From Victivallis lenta (GTDB taxonomy: Bacteria > Verrucomicrobiota > Lentisphaeria > Victivallales > Victivallaceae): 64,000 nucleotides of DNA. The notes below the pieces were generated by a model. It made no database searches. It saw nothing but the letters and a program-made list of their open reading frames with translations, and was not told the DNA's origin. Shown here one piece after another: positions 1-8,567 of the stretch. Made by a program: the position numbers and the translations under genes. The DNA lies in NCBI RefSeq assembly GCF_009695545.1, contig NZ_VUNS01000016.1, positions 1 through 64,000 on the forward strand, given 5' to 3'. Position 1 is the stretch's first letter. Each line of letters opens with the position of its first letter.

Positions 1-599
1 GGCATGGCTCCGGCGAAGAACACCTCCTGCCGGGGGCGCCCTTCGTTCGCGCGCCGGATGAATTCGAGACCGATCGATTCAAACTCTTCCGGCGTCCACT
101 CCTCCGGCGGCGGCTCCATGCCGTATTTGCGGAACAGATCCGCGTTGCAGAGGAGGGCGGGGGCCGCGAGGTTGCAGGCGTAGGCGTACTGTCTGCCGCC
201 GTACATCAGCAGATCGCCCGCCGCGCCGTAGTTGCTGCCGGGGTCGAGGCCGTTTTCGCGGGCGAATTCCGTGATGTCCTCAAGCACGCCCATCGGCGCG
301 AACCGCTTTACGGGAACATGGTCGATCAGGTCGCCCGCCATGCCGGAGACCGCCTGGATCAGCGTGCTCTGGTTGTCGGCAGTCTCGAGCTTCACGGTGA
401 AGAGCGGTTCGCCGTTTTCGTCCACGCGCCCGGTTTTCTTCATCCACTCGTGAAACGCCGCGACCTGTTCGACCCGGTCCTGCGAAAGTCCCGCCGTCCA
501 GGAGATCGACGGCCGCGCCTCCCTCTCCCCCGGCGTCAGCGCGGTGTACGCCGACGCGAGCCCGAGCAGGAGCGCGATTATGGCGAACCGCTTCCTCAT
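1..599 (-). CDS. Family 1 extracellular (sugar) solute-binding protein, 3' part cut by window edge
   Basis: The reading frame stays open from an ATG at 599 to the window edge (about 199 residues). It begins with a short positively charged N-terminus (MRKRF), then a hydrophobic stretch (IIALLLGLASA), so it is an exported or membrane-anchored protein. Residues ~35-199 follow the pattern of ABC-transporter sugar-binding proteins: HEWMKKTG, ADNQSTLIQAVSG, MAGDLIDH, LMYGGRQYAYACNLAAPALLCNADLF and a W-x-PEEF segment. These match the lobe-1 hallmarks of the SBP_bac_1 family, which delivers oligosaccharides to inner-membrane permeases. The start overlaps the glycoside hydrolase stop as ATGA, so the two are translationally coupled. 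Permease genes would be expected just beyond the edge. The sugar specificity cannot be read from this. Confidence 0.8.
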   Translation of the reverse strand, partial: MRKRFAIIALLLGLASAYTALTPGEREARPSISWTAGLSQDRVEQVAAFHEWMKKTGRVDENGEPLFTVKLETADNQSTLIQAVSGMAGDLIDHVPVKRFAPMGVLEDITEFARENGLDPGSNYGAAGDLLMYGGRQYAYACNLAAPALLCNADLFRKYGMEPPPEEWTPEEFESIGLEFIRRANEGRPRQEVFFAGAM

Positions 600-2488
600 T
601 TGACTTCAATGATCCGCGCTTGTCCGGGGGAAAGCTCCAGCTTGAGTTCCCCGGTATTCGGATACGGCCTGTCGTTCAGTACATCGCGGAGCCGTTTTCC
701 GGCCGGAGGCGTGAAAGTCAGCGTCCCGCCCGTCTCCTTGTCTGCGGCGACGCCGCAGAAAATATAGCATGCGCCCTGATCCGCGAAAGCTTTGTATTCC
801 AGTTTCCCGGTGGTCTTCACGGTGTCGCTCCATTTCGGCAGCGGATCACCGGCGACGATGGATTGCGAGATTTCCCCGAAGCGGCGGGCCGTATCGAGGA
901 CGCGCGGTTTCAGTTCTGCGCATCGGGGATTGACTTTCCTGTCGCGCAAATTGGAATAAGTGAAATAGAAAATTCCCCGTGCGCCCCAGATCACCGGCAT
1001 GACGAAATTGGACTGGTTGTAGTCGAGCGATGTTGCGGATTGCGCCATGAAATCCTTCTGGCCGTAACAATGGATGACCGGTTTGTCGGGTCCGAGGTTC
1101 AGCATGCAGAGCTTGACCGCTTCGGGACCGGTGACTCCGTAAATGATCGCATCCATGCTGTCGCGCAGGTTCGGGTCAGGCCCTTCGTAGGAGAACCATT
1201 TATGGGCGGGATCATGGCGCCTGACCGCATCATAGGCCGCCTTGATGACCGGGTACGGCGTGTTCTTGATCGAACGGGTTTCGTCGACGTAATAACCGAA
1301 AAGCGCGGGATGGTCTTTGTAGACGTCGAGCCAGTGCGGCAGCCTGGCGGATTCTCCGGCTTTTTCCGTGTAGTCATGCGGAAGCTGAACCATGACGCGG
1401 GCGCCGAGTTTCCGGGCGTCGTCCAGCAGCTTCAGGTTTCTGGCGCGTCCCTCTTCATCGCCTTTGTCCACATCGCGGCGGTTGGTCGCATAGGTGTGGA
1501 TCACATTGAAACCGTTTTTGACCAGTTCCGCGGGCGAAAAATTCCAGCCGTTTCCGGCATAGATGCCGACCGGGAAGAATTTGCGTCCGTCCTCCAGCCT
1601 GACTTCGGCGGGGGTTGAAAAATCAACTCCGGCCGGCAGCTTCATGACACGCTGCAGCCTGACCTGCGCGGTAGCGATGAGCGCGTTGTCGGCTTTGCTG
1701 TAAAGCTTGCCGATCAAGGTCGATTCGCCGTCCGGAACAGCGGACATCGGAACGAAGATGTTCCGTCCCGCCACCCGGCAGCGGACCATGCGTTCCGGCG
1801 TCGGGTAATAGTCGGCTTCGATACGGAACTTTTTTAAATTTTCGTCCGAAAATCCATTGACGATGAAATCTGCGCTCTTCTTTTTCGTATCCGGCAGGAT
1901 GAAGACATCATCGCTTTCGACTGAGTGGACTTTGAATTCCGGAATCAGCTTCGGAATGTCCTCTTTCGCCAGCTCCGTCGGCTTGAGGATGATGTTGCGG
2001 TACCAGAGCTTGATCCGGGAGCGGTTCTGCAAAGTCAGGATCACGTTCCCGTCGACGTTGTCCGCCATTGCGAACAAACCGCGGACAGTGGTCCACTTCT
2101 CGCTCGGAACCTGCCACCAGGAACGCATGAATACGCCGGTTCCCCAGAAGGTTGCGTCCGCCTTCAGGCCGGCGTCGAGCCGTGAACGGTAATCATATTG
2201 GAATTCGTAGACTTTGCCCGGTTCGAGCTTCAGCGACTGTTTGATTCGAATCTGGTCGACATATTCGGGGCCCGTGAAATAGAGCAGGAAGCCTCCGCCG
2301 TCGAGCTTCGTCTCGGTCTCTCCGCCCTTTGGGTTCGGGCGCTGGACCTCCCATTCATGCGGGATGCCGGGGAGCCGGCACGGTTTGGAAAACGTGCCGT
2401 TCCTGATCAGGTTGCCGCCGCCGTCCGCCGCTGCCGCGCCTATGGCGGCTGCCAGTGACAGAATTTTCAGAAGATTGCGAAATTTCAT
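596..2488 (-). CDS. Exported glycoside hydrolase-like protein: N-terminal carbohydrate-binding-like domain plus TIM barrel
   Basis: 630 aa. A signal peptide (MKFRNLLKILSLAAAIGAAAA) is followed by a jelly-roll-like region (~20-175; NLIRNGTFSKP, W-E-V, GKVYEFQYDYRS) typical of carbohydrate-binding modules. A C-terminal region (~300-580) looks like a clan GH-A (beta/alpha)8 barrel: FFPVGIYAGNGWN, NGFNVIHTYAT, DDARKLGARVMVQLP, and HPALFGYYVDETRS, where Glu403 is a candidate acid/base. The exact GH family is not identified. A GTG 12 bp upstream is possible, but I prefer ATG 2488: AGGAG abuts that GTG too closely, and the ATG gives a clean signal peptide. The neighbours (pseudopilin, sugar-binding protein, hybrid regulator) point to extracellular polysaccharide or oligosaccharide breakdown. 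Confidence 0.75.
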   Translation of the reverse strand: MKFRNLLKILSLAAAIGAAAADGGGNLIRNGTFSKPCRLPGIPHEWEVQRPNPKGGETETKLDGGGFLLYFTGPEYVDQIRIKQSLKLEPGKVYEFQYDYRSRLDAGLKADATFWGTGVFMRSWWQVPSEKWTTVRGLFAMADNVDGNVILTLQNRSRIKLWYRNIILKPTELAKEDIPKLIPEFKVHSVESDDVFILPDTKKKSADFIVNGFSDENLKKFRIEADYYPTPERMVRCRVAGRNIFVPMSAVPDGESTLIGKLYSKADNALIATAQVRLQRVMKLPAGVDFSTPAEVRLEDGRKFFPVGIYAGNGWNFSPAELVKNGFNVIHTYATNRRDVDKGDEEGRARNLKLLDDARKLGARVMVQLPHDYTEKAGESARLPHWLDVYKDHPALFGYYVDETRSIKNTPYPVIKAAYDAVRRHDPAHKWFSYEGPDPNLRDSMDAIIYGVTGPEAVKLCMLNLGPDKPVIHCYGQKDFMAQSATSLDYNQSNFVMPVIWGARGIFYFTYSNLRDRKVNPRCAELKPRVLDTARRFGEISQSIVAGDPLPKWSDTVKTTGKLEYKAFADQGACYIFCGVAADKETGGTLTFTPPAGKRLRDVLNDRPYPNTGELKLELSPGQARIIEVK

Positions 2489-2523
2489 GATGGTTTCCAC
2501 GCTCCTGCAGTTGGATGTTCGGG

Positions 2524-3255
2524 TTAATCTCCGATCCGGGAAAATGCACCGCGTCCTCCGCCCTGGCTGACCCAGGCCGGGCGGCGGTAGCGGGCGATCG
2601 GAATCGAAGAGTTGATGCCCTCTTCGATTCCGGGGCGCGGATTCCGGATCGTCGTGACATGCCCGCCGAAAGCCAGCATATTGCAGACTCTGTTTCCGTT
2701 GTGGCGATAACGCATGTAGGAGCCCATGTCGGCGGCGCCGCCGAGTGCCGCGCGACTGTCATGCACCCAGAGGAGATCGGGGGAGCGTTCCCGAAAGCTT
2801 GCAATGGCGGTCCGCTTGATTCCCTGCCGGCAGAAGCCTCCCCAGTAATTCGTATCCTCGCTGCCGTTGCCGAACGTGTCGCCGTTGAGCCCGTAGCTGG
2901 TCTGCAGGTAGAATTCATCGGCGGTCGGAGAGGCCGGATCGGCCGGCGCCGCCGGTGCGGTATGGCTCGGGCAGAGGAAGAGCTTATAGGTGCCGACATA
3001 TTTTGCATCCCAGAGCATCCCGGCCCATACGTCGCCCGCCCAGCGCTGACGGTTTCGCATCGGGCAGACGAGGTCGTTGTAGTCGTTCGAATAGGAGTCC
3101 AATGCCAGTCCGAGCTGTTTGAGGTTATTTTTGCATGAGGTTGACCGCGCGCTCTCCCTTGCCTGCTGCAGGGCCGGCAGCAGCATCGCCGCCAGAATTG
3201 CGATGATCGCGATCACGACCAGCAATTCGATCAGTGTGAAACGCTTTGGATTCAT
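2524..3255 (-). CDS. Prepilin-like exported protein (type II pseudopilin / DUF1559-like)
   Basis: 243 aa. It starts at ATG 3255, with GGAGGG six bases upstream. The N-terminus [26 protein letters not shown] is a class III prepilin peptide: cleavage would follow the basic leader, the +5 Glu is present, and the hydrophobic helix continues through residue ~30. After it come [25 protein letters not shown] and SNDYND, the signature of the DUF1559 pseudopilin-like proteins expanded in Lentisphaerota and Planctomycetota. A late GGHVTTIRN segment fits the H-x9-DG tail. These proteins may be surface or fibre components rather than true pilins; the function is not established. It lies between the regulator and the hydrolase, 28 and 35 bp away, so it is probably co-transcribed with them. 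Confidence 0.85.
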   Translation of the reverse strand: MNPKRFTLIELLVVIAIIAILAAMLLPALQQARESARSTSCKNNLKQLGLALDSYSNDYNDLVCPMRNRQRWAGDVWAGMLWDAKYVGTYKLFLCPSHTAPAAPADPASPTADEFYLQTSYGLNGDTFGNGSEDTNYWGGFCRQGIKRTAIASFRERSPDLLWVHDSRAALGGAADMGSYMRYRHNGNRVCNMLAFGGHVTTIRNPRPGIEEGINSSIPIARYRRPAWVSQGGGRGAFSRIGD

Positions 3256-3283
3256 GATTTCCCTCCGTTCGATGGTGAGTTGT

Positions 3284-4495
3284 TTATGGTAAGCGTTCGG
3301 GGAATGCGGAATGCTCTCCCTGCGGTTTGACCGATGACCGGAGGACAAGCGTCGACGGGATCTTTCTGAGCCGTGTTTCTTCGGCAGGCCCGTTGTAGAA
3401 GCGTTCGAGCGCCAGGTCGACCGAGGTGCGGCCGATCGCGTACATCGGCACTTTCAGCGTGGTCAGGGGAACCGGCATTTTTTCCGCAATGCCGGTATCG
3501 TCGGCGCCGACCAGGGAGAATTCGCCGGGAACCTTGCGTCCCAGCTCCCGCAATGCCGTGAACGTCCGTTCGGCGGTGGCGTCGTTGCTGCAGAAGAAGA
3601 CGCCCGGCAGCTCTTTTCCGCAGGCTTGAAGCATGTCCCTCAGCGGTTCCAGGGGGGAGGAGAGCTGCGGAATCCGCAGAATCCATTCATCGCGCAGTTC
3701 CATCCCGTTCCGGCGGAGGGCGTCGATGGAGCGGGCGGTGCGGCTGCGGTAAGTGTAGTTGAAATAAGGATTCGGCTCGAAACATTCGCCGATGACTCCG
3801 ATGCGGTGGTGGCCATTCTCCTTCAGGTATCCGGTCAGGGCGGCGAATGCGCCTTCAAGATCGCAGACCACCGAGGCGATCCGCACATCGTGCGAATAGC
3901 CGGAGATGAAGATCTGCGGCAGAAAATTCTCCGTCAGAGTCAGCTCGAGCGGACGGTCGGGTGTGAATCCGCGATCGCCGAGGTGGATCATCGCCGTCAG
4001 GCGCGACAGCATATTTTTCAGCCATTCGCGCACTTCGGCATCCGGTGTTTCCGGAGGGGGCAGCAGCAACGGCATCGGGGCGTATCCGAGTTCAGCCGCC
4101 CGGTCGAAAATTCCGCTCAGGTATTTCAGCGGTGTTGGGGTGTCTCCGCCCGCGAACACCGAGAATTGCCGGGGCAGAATGATGCCGATCGAGGGGAAAG
4201 GCGGAATGACCCGGGTAAGTGCATGCGGAGCGATGCAGATCGTTCTGCGCCCGTCCGGCAAATGCAGAATTCCATCGCTGATAAGCTGTTCATAGGCACG
4301 GTGAACCGTGTTGCGGTTCAGCATCAGCGATTCCGCCAGCTGCCGTTCCGAAACAAAAGGGCGTCCCGGCAGCGGGCGGCTTCGGAAAATGTCTTCGACG
4401 ATTCCGCGGCTCAGTTGCAGATGAAGCGGTTCCGCGCCGCCGCGGTTGAGTTTGATCGTCGGCATGTATCTTTTTTCGATCATCTGGCAAACCAT
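3284..4495 (-). CDS. GntR-family regulator with LacI/GalR-type sugar-sensing domain (AraR-like architecture)
   Basis: About 403 aa. Residues ~20-90 are a GntR winged helix-turn-helix: [45 protein letters not shown]. Residues ~95-395 resemble the periplasmic-binding-protein-like effector domain of LacI-family regulators ([78 protein letters not shown]). This architecture is known from arabinose-type repressors. Start choice is uncertain: ATGs at 4495, 4483 and 4465 are all in frame, with only weak ribosome-binding sites. It is the first gene of the operon containing the pseudopilin, hydrolase and sugar-binding protein. A palindrome overlaps its own promoter, so it is probably autoregulated and derepressed by a sugar. 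Confidence 0.88.
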   Translation of the reverse strand: MVCQMIEKRYMPTIKLNRGGAEPLHLQLSRGIVEDIFRSRPLPGRPFVSERQLAESLMLNRNTVHRAYEQLISDGILHLPDGRRTICIAPHALTRVIPPFPSIGIILPRQFSVFAGGDTPTPLKYLSGIFDRAAELGYAPMPLLLPPPETPDAEVREWLKNMLSRLTAMIHLGDRGFTPDRPLELTLTENFLPQIFISGYSHDVRIASVVCDLEGAFAALTGYLKENGHHRIGVIGECFEPNPYFNYTYRSRTARSIDALRRNGMELRDEWILRIPQLSSPLEPLRDMLQACGKELPGVFFCSNDATAERTFTALRELGRKVPGEFSLVGADDTGIAEKMPVPLTTLKVPMYAIGRTSVDLALERFYNGPAEETRLRKIPSTLVLRSSVKPQGEHSAFPERLP

Positions 4496-4513
4496 TTATT
4501 TAATTGACGGCTG

Positions 4514-4539
4514 TTTCGGTATTAATTATTATACCGGAA
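4514..4539. promoter_or_regulatory. Inverted repeat overlapping the -10 box: probable operator of the GntR-type regulator
   Basis: TTTCGGTAT (4514-4522) and ATACCGGAA (4531-4539) form 9-bp arms with one mismatch and an 8-bp A/T-only spacer. The right arm covers the -10 box and the left arm covers the expected transcription start. Binding there would block RNA polymerase. The size and symmetry suit a GntR dimer. Similar GGTAT half-sites occur nearby (for example ATACCCCGAA near 4556). Confidence 0.6.
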
Positions 4540-4556
4540 TGCAAGGCGGATGTCAA
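4528..4556 (-). promoter_or_regulatory. Consensus sigma-70 promoter of the GntR/sugar operon
   Basis: Read on the minus strand, TTGACA (4556-4551) and TATAAT (4533-4528) are separated by exactly 17 bp. Both hexamers are perfect matches. The predicted transcript starts near 4520, about 25-40 bp before the regulator start codon. Confidence 0.85.
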
Positions 4557-4673
4557 TACCCCGAACATGCTATTTTATCGATATTATGGTATGCTTATGG
4601 GTAATAGTATATTGTGTCGCATCGACTTGAAAATCAATTTATTGCGTCGAAAAAAATACCAGAAGATGAAAGG

Positions 4674-4693
4674 CCGCGCCGTTTATGGCGCGG
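4674..4693 (-). terminator. Possible terminator downstream of murJ
   Basis: CCGCGCC and GGCGCGG form a perfect 7-bp stem with a 6-nt loop. On the minus strand a T7 run follows about 15-20 nt later. It lies 120 bp beyond the murJ stop. The distance between stem and T-run makes it an imperfect intrinsic terminator. The rest of the 4496-4813 gap holds only the promoter and operator above and A/T-rich sequence. Confidence 0.4.
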
Positions 4694-4813
4694 TATCGGG
4701 AGACGGCGGAAGGAAAAACTTCAATACGTTTTTCTCCGGGCGGAAACGCGGGATAACAGCAGGAGCCGCATTGTCGCCGCCGTTCCCGCCGGGGCGCGGA
4801 GCGGACACGCGGT

Positions 4814-6430
4814 CTATGCGGAATGCTTGCCGCGCCGCATGACGCTGAAGAGTTCCGGGAGCTCCGGCGCACGGCAGAGCAGGCTTCCGCCGAAGTAGAG
4901 GACGAGGAACAGCACGCCGAGCACCGCGAAGGCCGGAAACTCCCCGACGTGGCGGAAGGTCAACCGGATGCGGAGCAGCGGGTAGAGCCAGTAAAGCAGC
5001 GTCCCGGCGGCAAGCGCGACGCCGAGCGAGCGGGCGAAGGTCCGGATGATGCTGCGGCTGCCGAGCGGAATCCCCTCCTTCTGCAGGTGGCGCAGCAGGA
5101 GCGTGTTGTTCAGCATCGAGGCGAGCACGGTGGAGAGCGCGATGCCCCCCTGCTTCAGGTGCCACATCAGGATCAAATTCAGCACGATGTTGCAGCCGAT
5201 GGCGATCAGCGAATAACGCAGCGTGGTCATCATCATCTTGCGGGCGTTGAACGGTGCGAGAAGCACCTTGATCGAACAGAAGGCCGGAATTCCGGCGCCG
5301 TAGAAGATCGCGACCATGCGGGCGGCCATGAGGTCCTCTTCGGTATAGTTTCCGCCGAGGCAGAGGATGCGGATCATCGGTTCCCAGAAAAAGATGACTC
5401 CGACCGCCATGGGAACGCAGAGGAAATAGACGTGCCGCAAACTGAAGGTGAGGTCGTGCGAAATTTCGTCGAGATTGCCGCGCGCGGCGGCCCGCGACAT
5501 CGTCGCGGTCAGCACCGAGCCGAGCGCGATGGCGTAGATGCCGATCGGCAGGTCGATGATGCGGTCCACGTAGTTGAGCGCCGGAACCGCTTTAGGGCCG
5601 AGGCAGATCGCCAGCGCGCGGTCGACGAGGAAGCTGATCTGCAGCGCGGCTCCACCGATCATGCCGGGCAGCACAAGCCGCCAGAGCCGCCCGAGAATGC
5701 CGCTTTCGCGGAAGGCTTTGCGCGACATGGCCGGAAACCGTCCGGCTTTCCAGAGCAGCAGCAGCATGAGCGCAAGCTGAATTGCGCCGGAGATGAGGAC
5801 GAGGACCGAAAGGAACTCGAGGAAACCGACCAGCTCAGTTCCGGCCAGGCCGCGGCGGAAAGCCGCGTAGAGGCCGCCGATCAGGAAAAAATTCAGCAGC
5901 AGTGCGCCGAGCGCGGGCAGCACGAAGATCTTCCGCGTGTTCAGCACCGCGCCGATCGCGCCGACAAGGCAGATGAAGAACGCATACGGCATCAGCAGCG
6001 GCAGGATCATGAGCGCCAGTTGGACGCGTTCGCTGGCCAGTACCGGCAGGAACTCCTGCACGGAGCCGGTGAGGGCAAGGCGGCGCAGCCCGAGCGCTCC
6101 TCCGGCGACGACCGCCACCACGAGGGCGAGAATCAGCGAAAGCACCGAAAAGACGATGCCGAGCTCGCGGCGGACCTGCTCCGGCCCGGATTTTGCATCG
6201 GTTTCGGAGATGAGCGGAATCAGGGCGGTTCCGAGCGCCCCTTCGCCGAGCAGCCGGCGGAACGTGTTCGGAATCGCGAACGCAAGCCCCCAGGCGCTCG
6301 CAATCGCGTCGCCGCCGAGCACGCGCGCTTCAAGCATGACGCGCACGAGCCCGAGCACGCGCGACAGAAGCGTCGCGGCCGATACGCCGAGCGAGCTTTT
6401 GAGGATGCCGTGTCCGCCGCCTGTGTTCAT
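4814..6430 (-). CDS. murJ: Lipid II flippase MurJ (MviN)
   Basis: 538 aa, the usual MurJ length. The N-terminus carries the family pattern SLGVSAATLLSRVLGLVRVMLEARVLGG followed by AWGLAFAIPNTFRRLLGEGAL and LIPLISE. About 14 hydrophobic segments follow, as expected for a MOP-superfamily transporter. MurJ moves lipid-linked peptidoglycan precursor across the inner membrane. A QISFLVDRALA-type segment and ALNYVDRIIDLPIGIYAIALGSVLTATMSR are also diagnostic. It is the last gene of the ribH-nusB-ftsY-ribDE-pdxJ operon and starts one base after the pdxJ stop codon. Confidence 0.95.
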   Translation of the reverse strand: MNTGGGHGILKSSLGVSAATLLSRVLGLVRVMLEARVLGGDAIASAWGLAFAIPNTFRRLLGEGALGTALIPLISETDAKSGPEQVRRELGIVFSVLSLILALVVAVVAGGALGLRRLALTGSVQEFLPVLASERVQLALMILPLLMPYAFFICLVGAIGAVLNTRKIFVLPALGALLLNFFLIGGLYAAFRRGLAGTELVGFLEFLSVLVLISGAIQLALMLLLLWKAGRFPAMSRKAFRESGILGRLWRLVLPGMIGGAALQISFLVDRALAICLGPKAVPALNYVDRIIDLPIGIYAIALGSVLTATMSRAAARGNLDEISHDLTFSLRHVYFLCVPMAVGVIFFWEPMIRILCLGGNYTEEDLMAARMVAIFYGAGIPAFCSIKVLLAPFNARKMMMTTLRYSLIAIGCNIVLNLILMWHLKQGGIALSTVLASMLNNTLLLRHLQKEGIPLGSRSIIRTFARSLGVALAAGTLLYWLYPLLRIRLTFRHVGEFPAFAVLGVLFLVLYFGGSLLCRAPELPELFSVMRRGKHSA

Positions 6431-6431
6431 G

Positions 6432-7151
6432 TCACTTCGCGTAGGGTTTCATGGCGTCGAGCATTTCGCGGACGGCCTGCTCCATGCCGGTCATGATGGC
6501 GCGGCCGACGATCGAATGGCCGATGTTCAGCTCCGAAAGGTGCGGGATTTCGAGGATTCCGGCGATGTTTTCGTAGTCGATGCCGTGTCCGGCATTGACC
6601 GAGAGTCCGAGCTTGTGCGCATGTTCCGCGGCTGCGATCAGGCGGTCGAGCTCCTTTCGCCGCTCCGCGCCGGCGGCGTTCGAATAGGTGCCGGTATGAA
6701 GCTCGACATAGTCCGCGCCGGCTTTCGCGGCTGCATCAAGCTGGTCGAATTCCGGATCGATGAAAAGGCTGACGACAATGCCGGCCGCATGAAGCTTCTC
6801 CACCGCCGCCGCGACCTTTTCGAGCTGCCCGGCGACATCGAGGCCGCCTTCAGTGGTCAGCTCCTGGCGTTTCTCCGGCACGAGGCAGCTGCTGTGCGGC
6901 CTGACCTCGCAGGCGATGCGGACCATCTCGCCGGTGACCGCCATCTCCATATTCAGATTCTTCACATGGGCGGCGAGTTCGCGGATGTCGGCGTCCTGGA
7001 TATGGCGGCGGTCCTCGCGCAGGTGCGCGGTGATGCCCCAGGCTCCAGCCTTCTCCGCGAGGAGGGCGCCTTCGAGCGGCCGCGGGGCGGCGGCTTTGCG
7101 CGCCTGCCGCACGGTGGCGATATGGTCGATGTTCACTCCGAGCTTCAGCAT
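6432..7151 (-). CDS. pdxJ: Pyridoxine 5'-phosphate synthase
   Basis: 239 aa TIM-barrel enzyme that condenses 3-amino-2-oxopropyl phosphate with deoxyxylulose 5-phosphate to give pyridoxine 5'-phosphate (DXP-dependent vitamin B6 route). Family signatures: [17 protein letters not shown] at the N-terminus, [50 protein letters not shown], and C-terminal [14 protein letters not shown] and [13 protein letters not shown]. It overlaps the upstream unknown gene by 7 bp and is followed by murJ. No pdxA is in the window. Confidence 0.97.
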   Translation of the reverse strand: MLKLGVNIDHIATVRQARKAAAPRPLEGALLAEKAGAWGITAHLREDRRHIQDADIRELAAHVKNLNMEMAVTGEMVRIACEVRPHSSCLVPEKRQELTTEGGLDVAGQLEKVAAAVEKLHAAGIVVSLFIDPEFDQLDAAAKAGADYVELHTGTYSNAAGAERRKELDRLIAAAEHAHKLGLSVNAGHGIDYENIAGILEIPHLSELNIGHSIVGRAIMTGMEQAVREMLDAMKPYAK

Positions 7152-7918
7152 GATGATTCTCCTTCTATTTGCGCAGTTTCAGCTGCGGCCGGACGGTTGT
7201 ACCCCGCGGCGAGCGCCGCGGCGGACTGGATGTCGTCGGTCACGATCCCGATGCGGCGGGGGCGGGCCGCAAGGCCGCCCGCCGCTTCGACGAGGGTTCT
7301 GATATCGTCAGCGCTCCATCCGCTCCCGGTTTCGGGCTCGGGGTGAAGCGCGAAAAAGTCACTGTAAAAGCGGAGACGGTGAAGCGCCTCCCTGTCCGGT
7401 GCTCCCGGCGTACATTCGAGCGAAAGCGAGATGCCGGGATACAGCAGGTCGCGGAGCAGCCGCACATAAGAGTCCGCATTTCCCGGCAGCCGGACGCCGA
7501 GGCGCAGCTTCAGGCGGTATTCGTCGAGAATGCCGAAACTGCCGTGCAACAGCAGGACCAGGGCGTCGCGGTAGGCCGGCTCCCGGAACATGCGTTCCCA
7601 GTCGAAACGGAGCCCGACCTCGGAGCACCGCAGTTCGAGCGCACGCTTGCAGCGCGCCCGGAAAAAACGGGCGAATTCGATCCTGAGCGCCGTGTTCTGC
7701 TCCGGCAGCAGCGCGGCGATTTCGTAGGCGACGAGTTCGCGCGGAACGATCGCGACCTTGCCGGAAGCGATCCTGTGCAGCTTCATGCGCAGTTCGGCGC
7801 TGTCGAACGCACCGCCCGGCACGGCGAGGAAGGCGAGCCCTTTCGGGTACGGTTCCGGCATCCGGGCGAAGCCGTCCTCGCTGGAGAAGACCACGCCGAA
7901 TTCGACCGGCGGATTCAT
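7145..7918 (-). CDS. Conserved-context protein of unknown function between ribE and pdxJ
   Basis: 257 aa with no signal peptide or membrane segment, so probably cytoplasmic. I do not recognise the family. It starts with an ATGA overlap of the ribE stop and ends inside the pdxJ start, so it is translated as part of this operon. Codon usage matches the neighbours. The repeated pattern of hydrophobic strands and helices ([58 protein letters not shown]) could be a TIM-barrel or sugar-phosphate-isomerase-like fold, but this is only an impression. Position suggests a cofactor-related role (flavin or pyridoxal), unproven. Confidence 0.7.
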   Translation of the reverse strand: MNPPVEFGVVFSSEDGFARMPEPYPKGLAFLAVPGGAFDSAELRMKLHRIASGKVAIVPRELVAYEIAALLPEQNTALRIEFARFFRARCKRALELRCSEVGLRFDWERMFREPAYRDALVLLLHGSFGILDEYRLKLRLGVRLPGNADSYVRLLRDLLYPGISLSLECTPGAPDREALHRLRFYSDFFALHPEPETGSGWSADDIRTLVEAAGGLAARPRRIGIVTDDIQSAAALAAGYNRPAAAETAQIEGESSC

Positions 7919-8565
7919 AGGAACCCCGCTTCCCGCAAAGTGTCCATCGTGATGTCGGACTTCGGCTCCGGCGCCCGGCCGGAACGCAGTTCGAACTGGC
8001 GGCGCACATATTTGCCGATGACATCCCCTTCGAGATTGACGAGGGAGCCCGGCGTCCGTTCGACGAGGGCCGTGTCGCTGCGGGTGACCGGGATCAGCCG
8101 CACCGTGAAGAAATCGCCGCCGACCTCGATCACGGTCAGCGACACGCCGTCGATTGCGATGCTCCCCTTTTCGACGAGTTCCGGCGCAAGCAGCTCCGGC
8201 AGCGCGACGCGGAGCTCAAAGTCGCCGTCCGGCATCTTCCGGTAATCCAGCACGGGGGCGGCGGCGTCGATGTGGCCGGAGACGATGTGCCCGCCGAGCC
8301 GGTCGCCGACGCGGAGCGCGCGTTCGATGTTCAGCAGCGATCCCGGCTTGAGCCTGCCGAGATTCGTCCGCCGCTGGGTTTCGGCCAGGGTGAAGAATTC
8401 GAGCGTGCCGCCCGGCAGCTCGCGCTCAAGCGTCAGGCAGCAGCCGTTGACCGCGACGCTCTCGCCGTACTGCGGATCCGCAAACGGTTTCGACGGGCGC
8501 AGCGTCAGGTGCTCCCCATGCAGATTGACCAGGACGCCGGTCATTTCCACCAGGCCGGTAAACAT
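7915..8565 (-). CDS. ribE: Riboflavin synthase alpha chain
   Basis: 216 aa. ATG 8565 is chosen because GGAGG lies 7-8 bases upstream and MFTGLVEMTG is the invariant N-terminus of the family. Two tandem lumazine-binding barrels are visible: residues ~1-95 (GESVAVNGCCLTLE, LGRLKPGSLLNIERAL) and ~96-200 (GGHIVSGHIDAAAPVL, IAIDGVSLTVIEVGGDFFTVRLIP). The enzyme dismutates 6,7-dimethyl-8-ribityllumazine to riboflavin. It follows ribD by 2 bp; its substrate-forming partner ribH is the first gene of the same operon. Confidence 0.96.
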   Translation of the reverse strand: MFTGLVEMTGVLVNLHGEHLTLRPSKPFADPQYGESVAVNGCCLTLERELPGGTLEFFTLAETQRRTNLGRLKPGSLLNIERALRVGDRLGGHIVSGHIDAAAPVLDYRKMPDGDFELRVALPELLAPELVEKGSIAIDGVSLTVIEVGGDFFTVRLIPVTRSDTALVERTPGSLVNLEGDVIGKYVRRQFELRSGRAPEPKSDITMDTLREAGFL

Positions 8566-8567
8566 CG

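Noticed and set aside
4823-6496. 557-codon plus-strand reading frame opposite murJ
   Set aside because: Its composition (very rich in Glu, Arg, Gln, His) mirrors the hydrophobic MurJ protein on the other strand.
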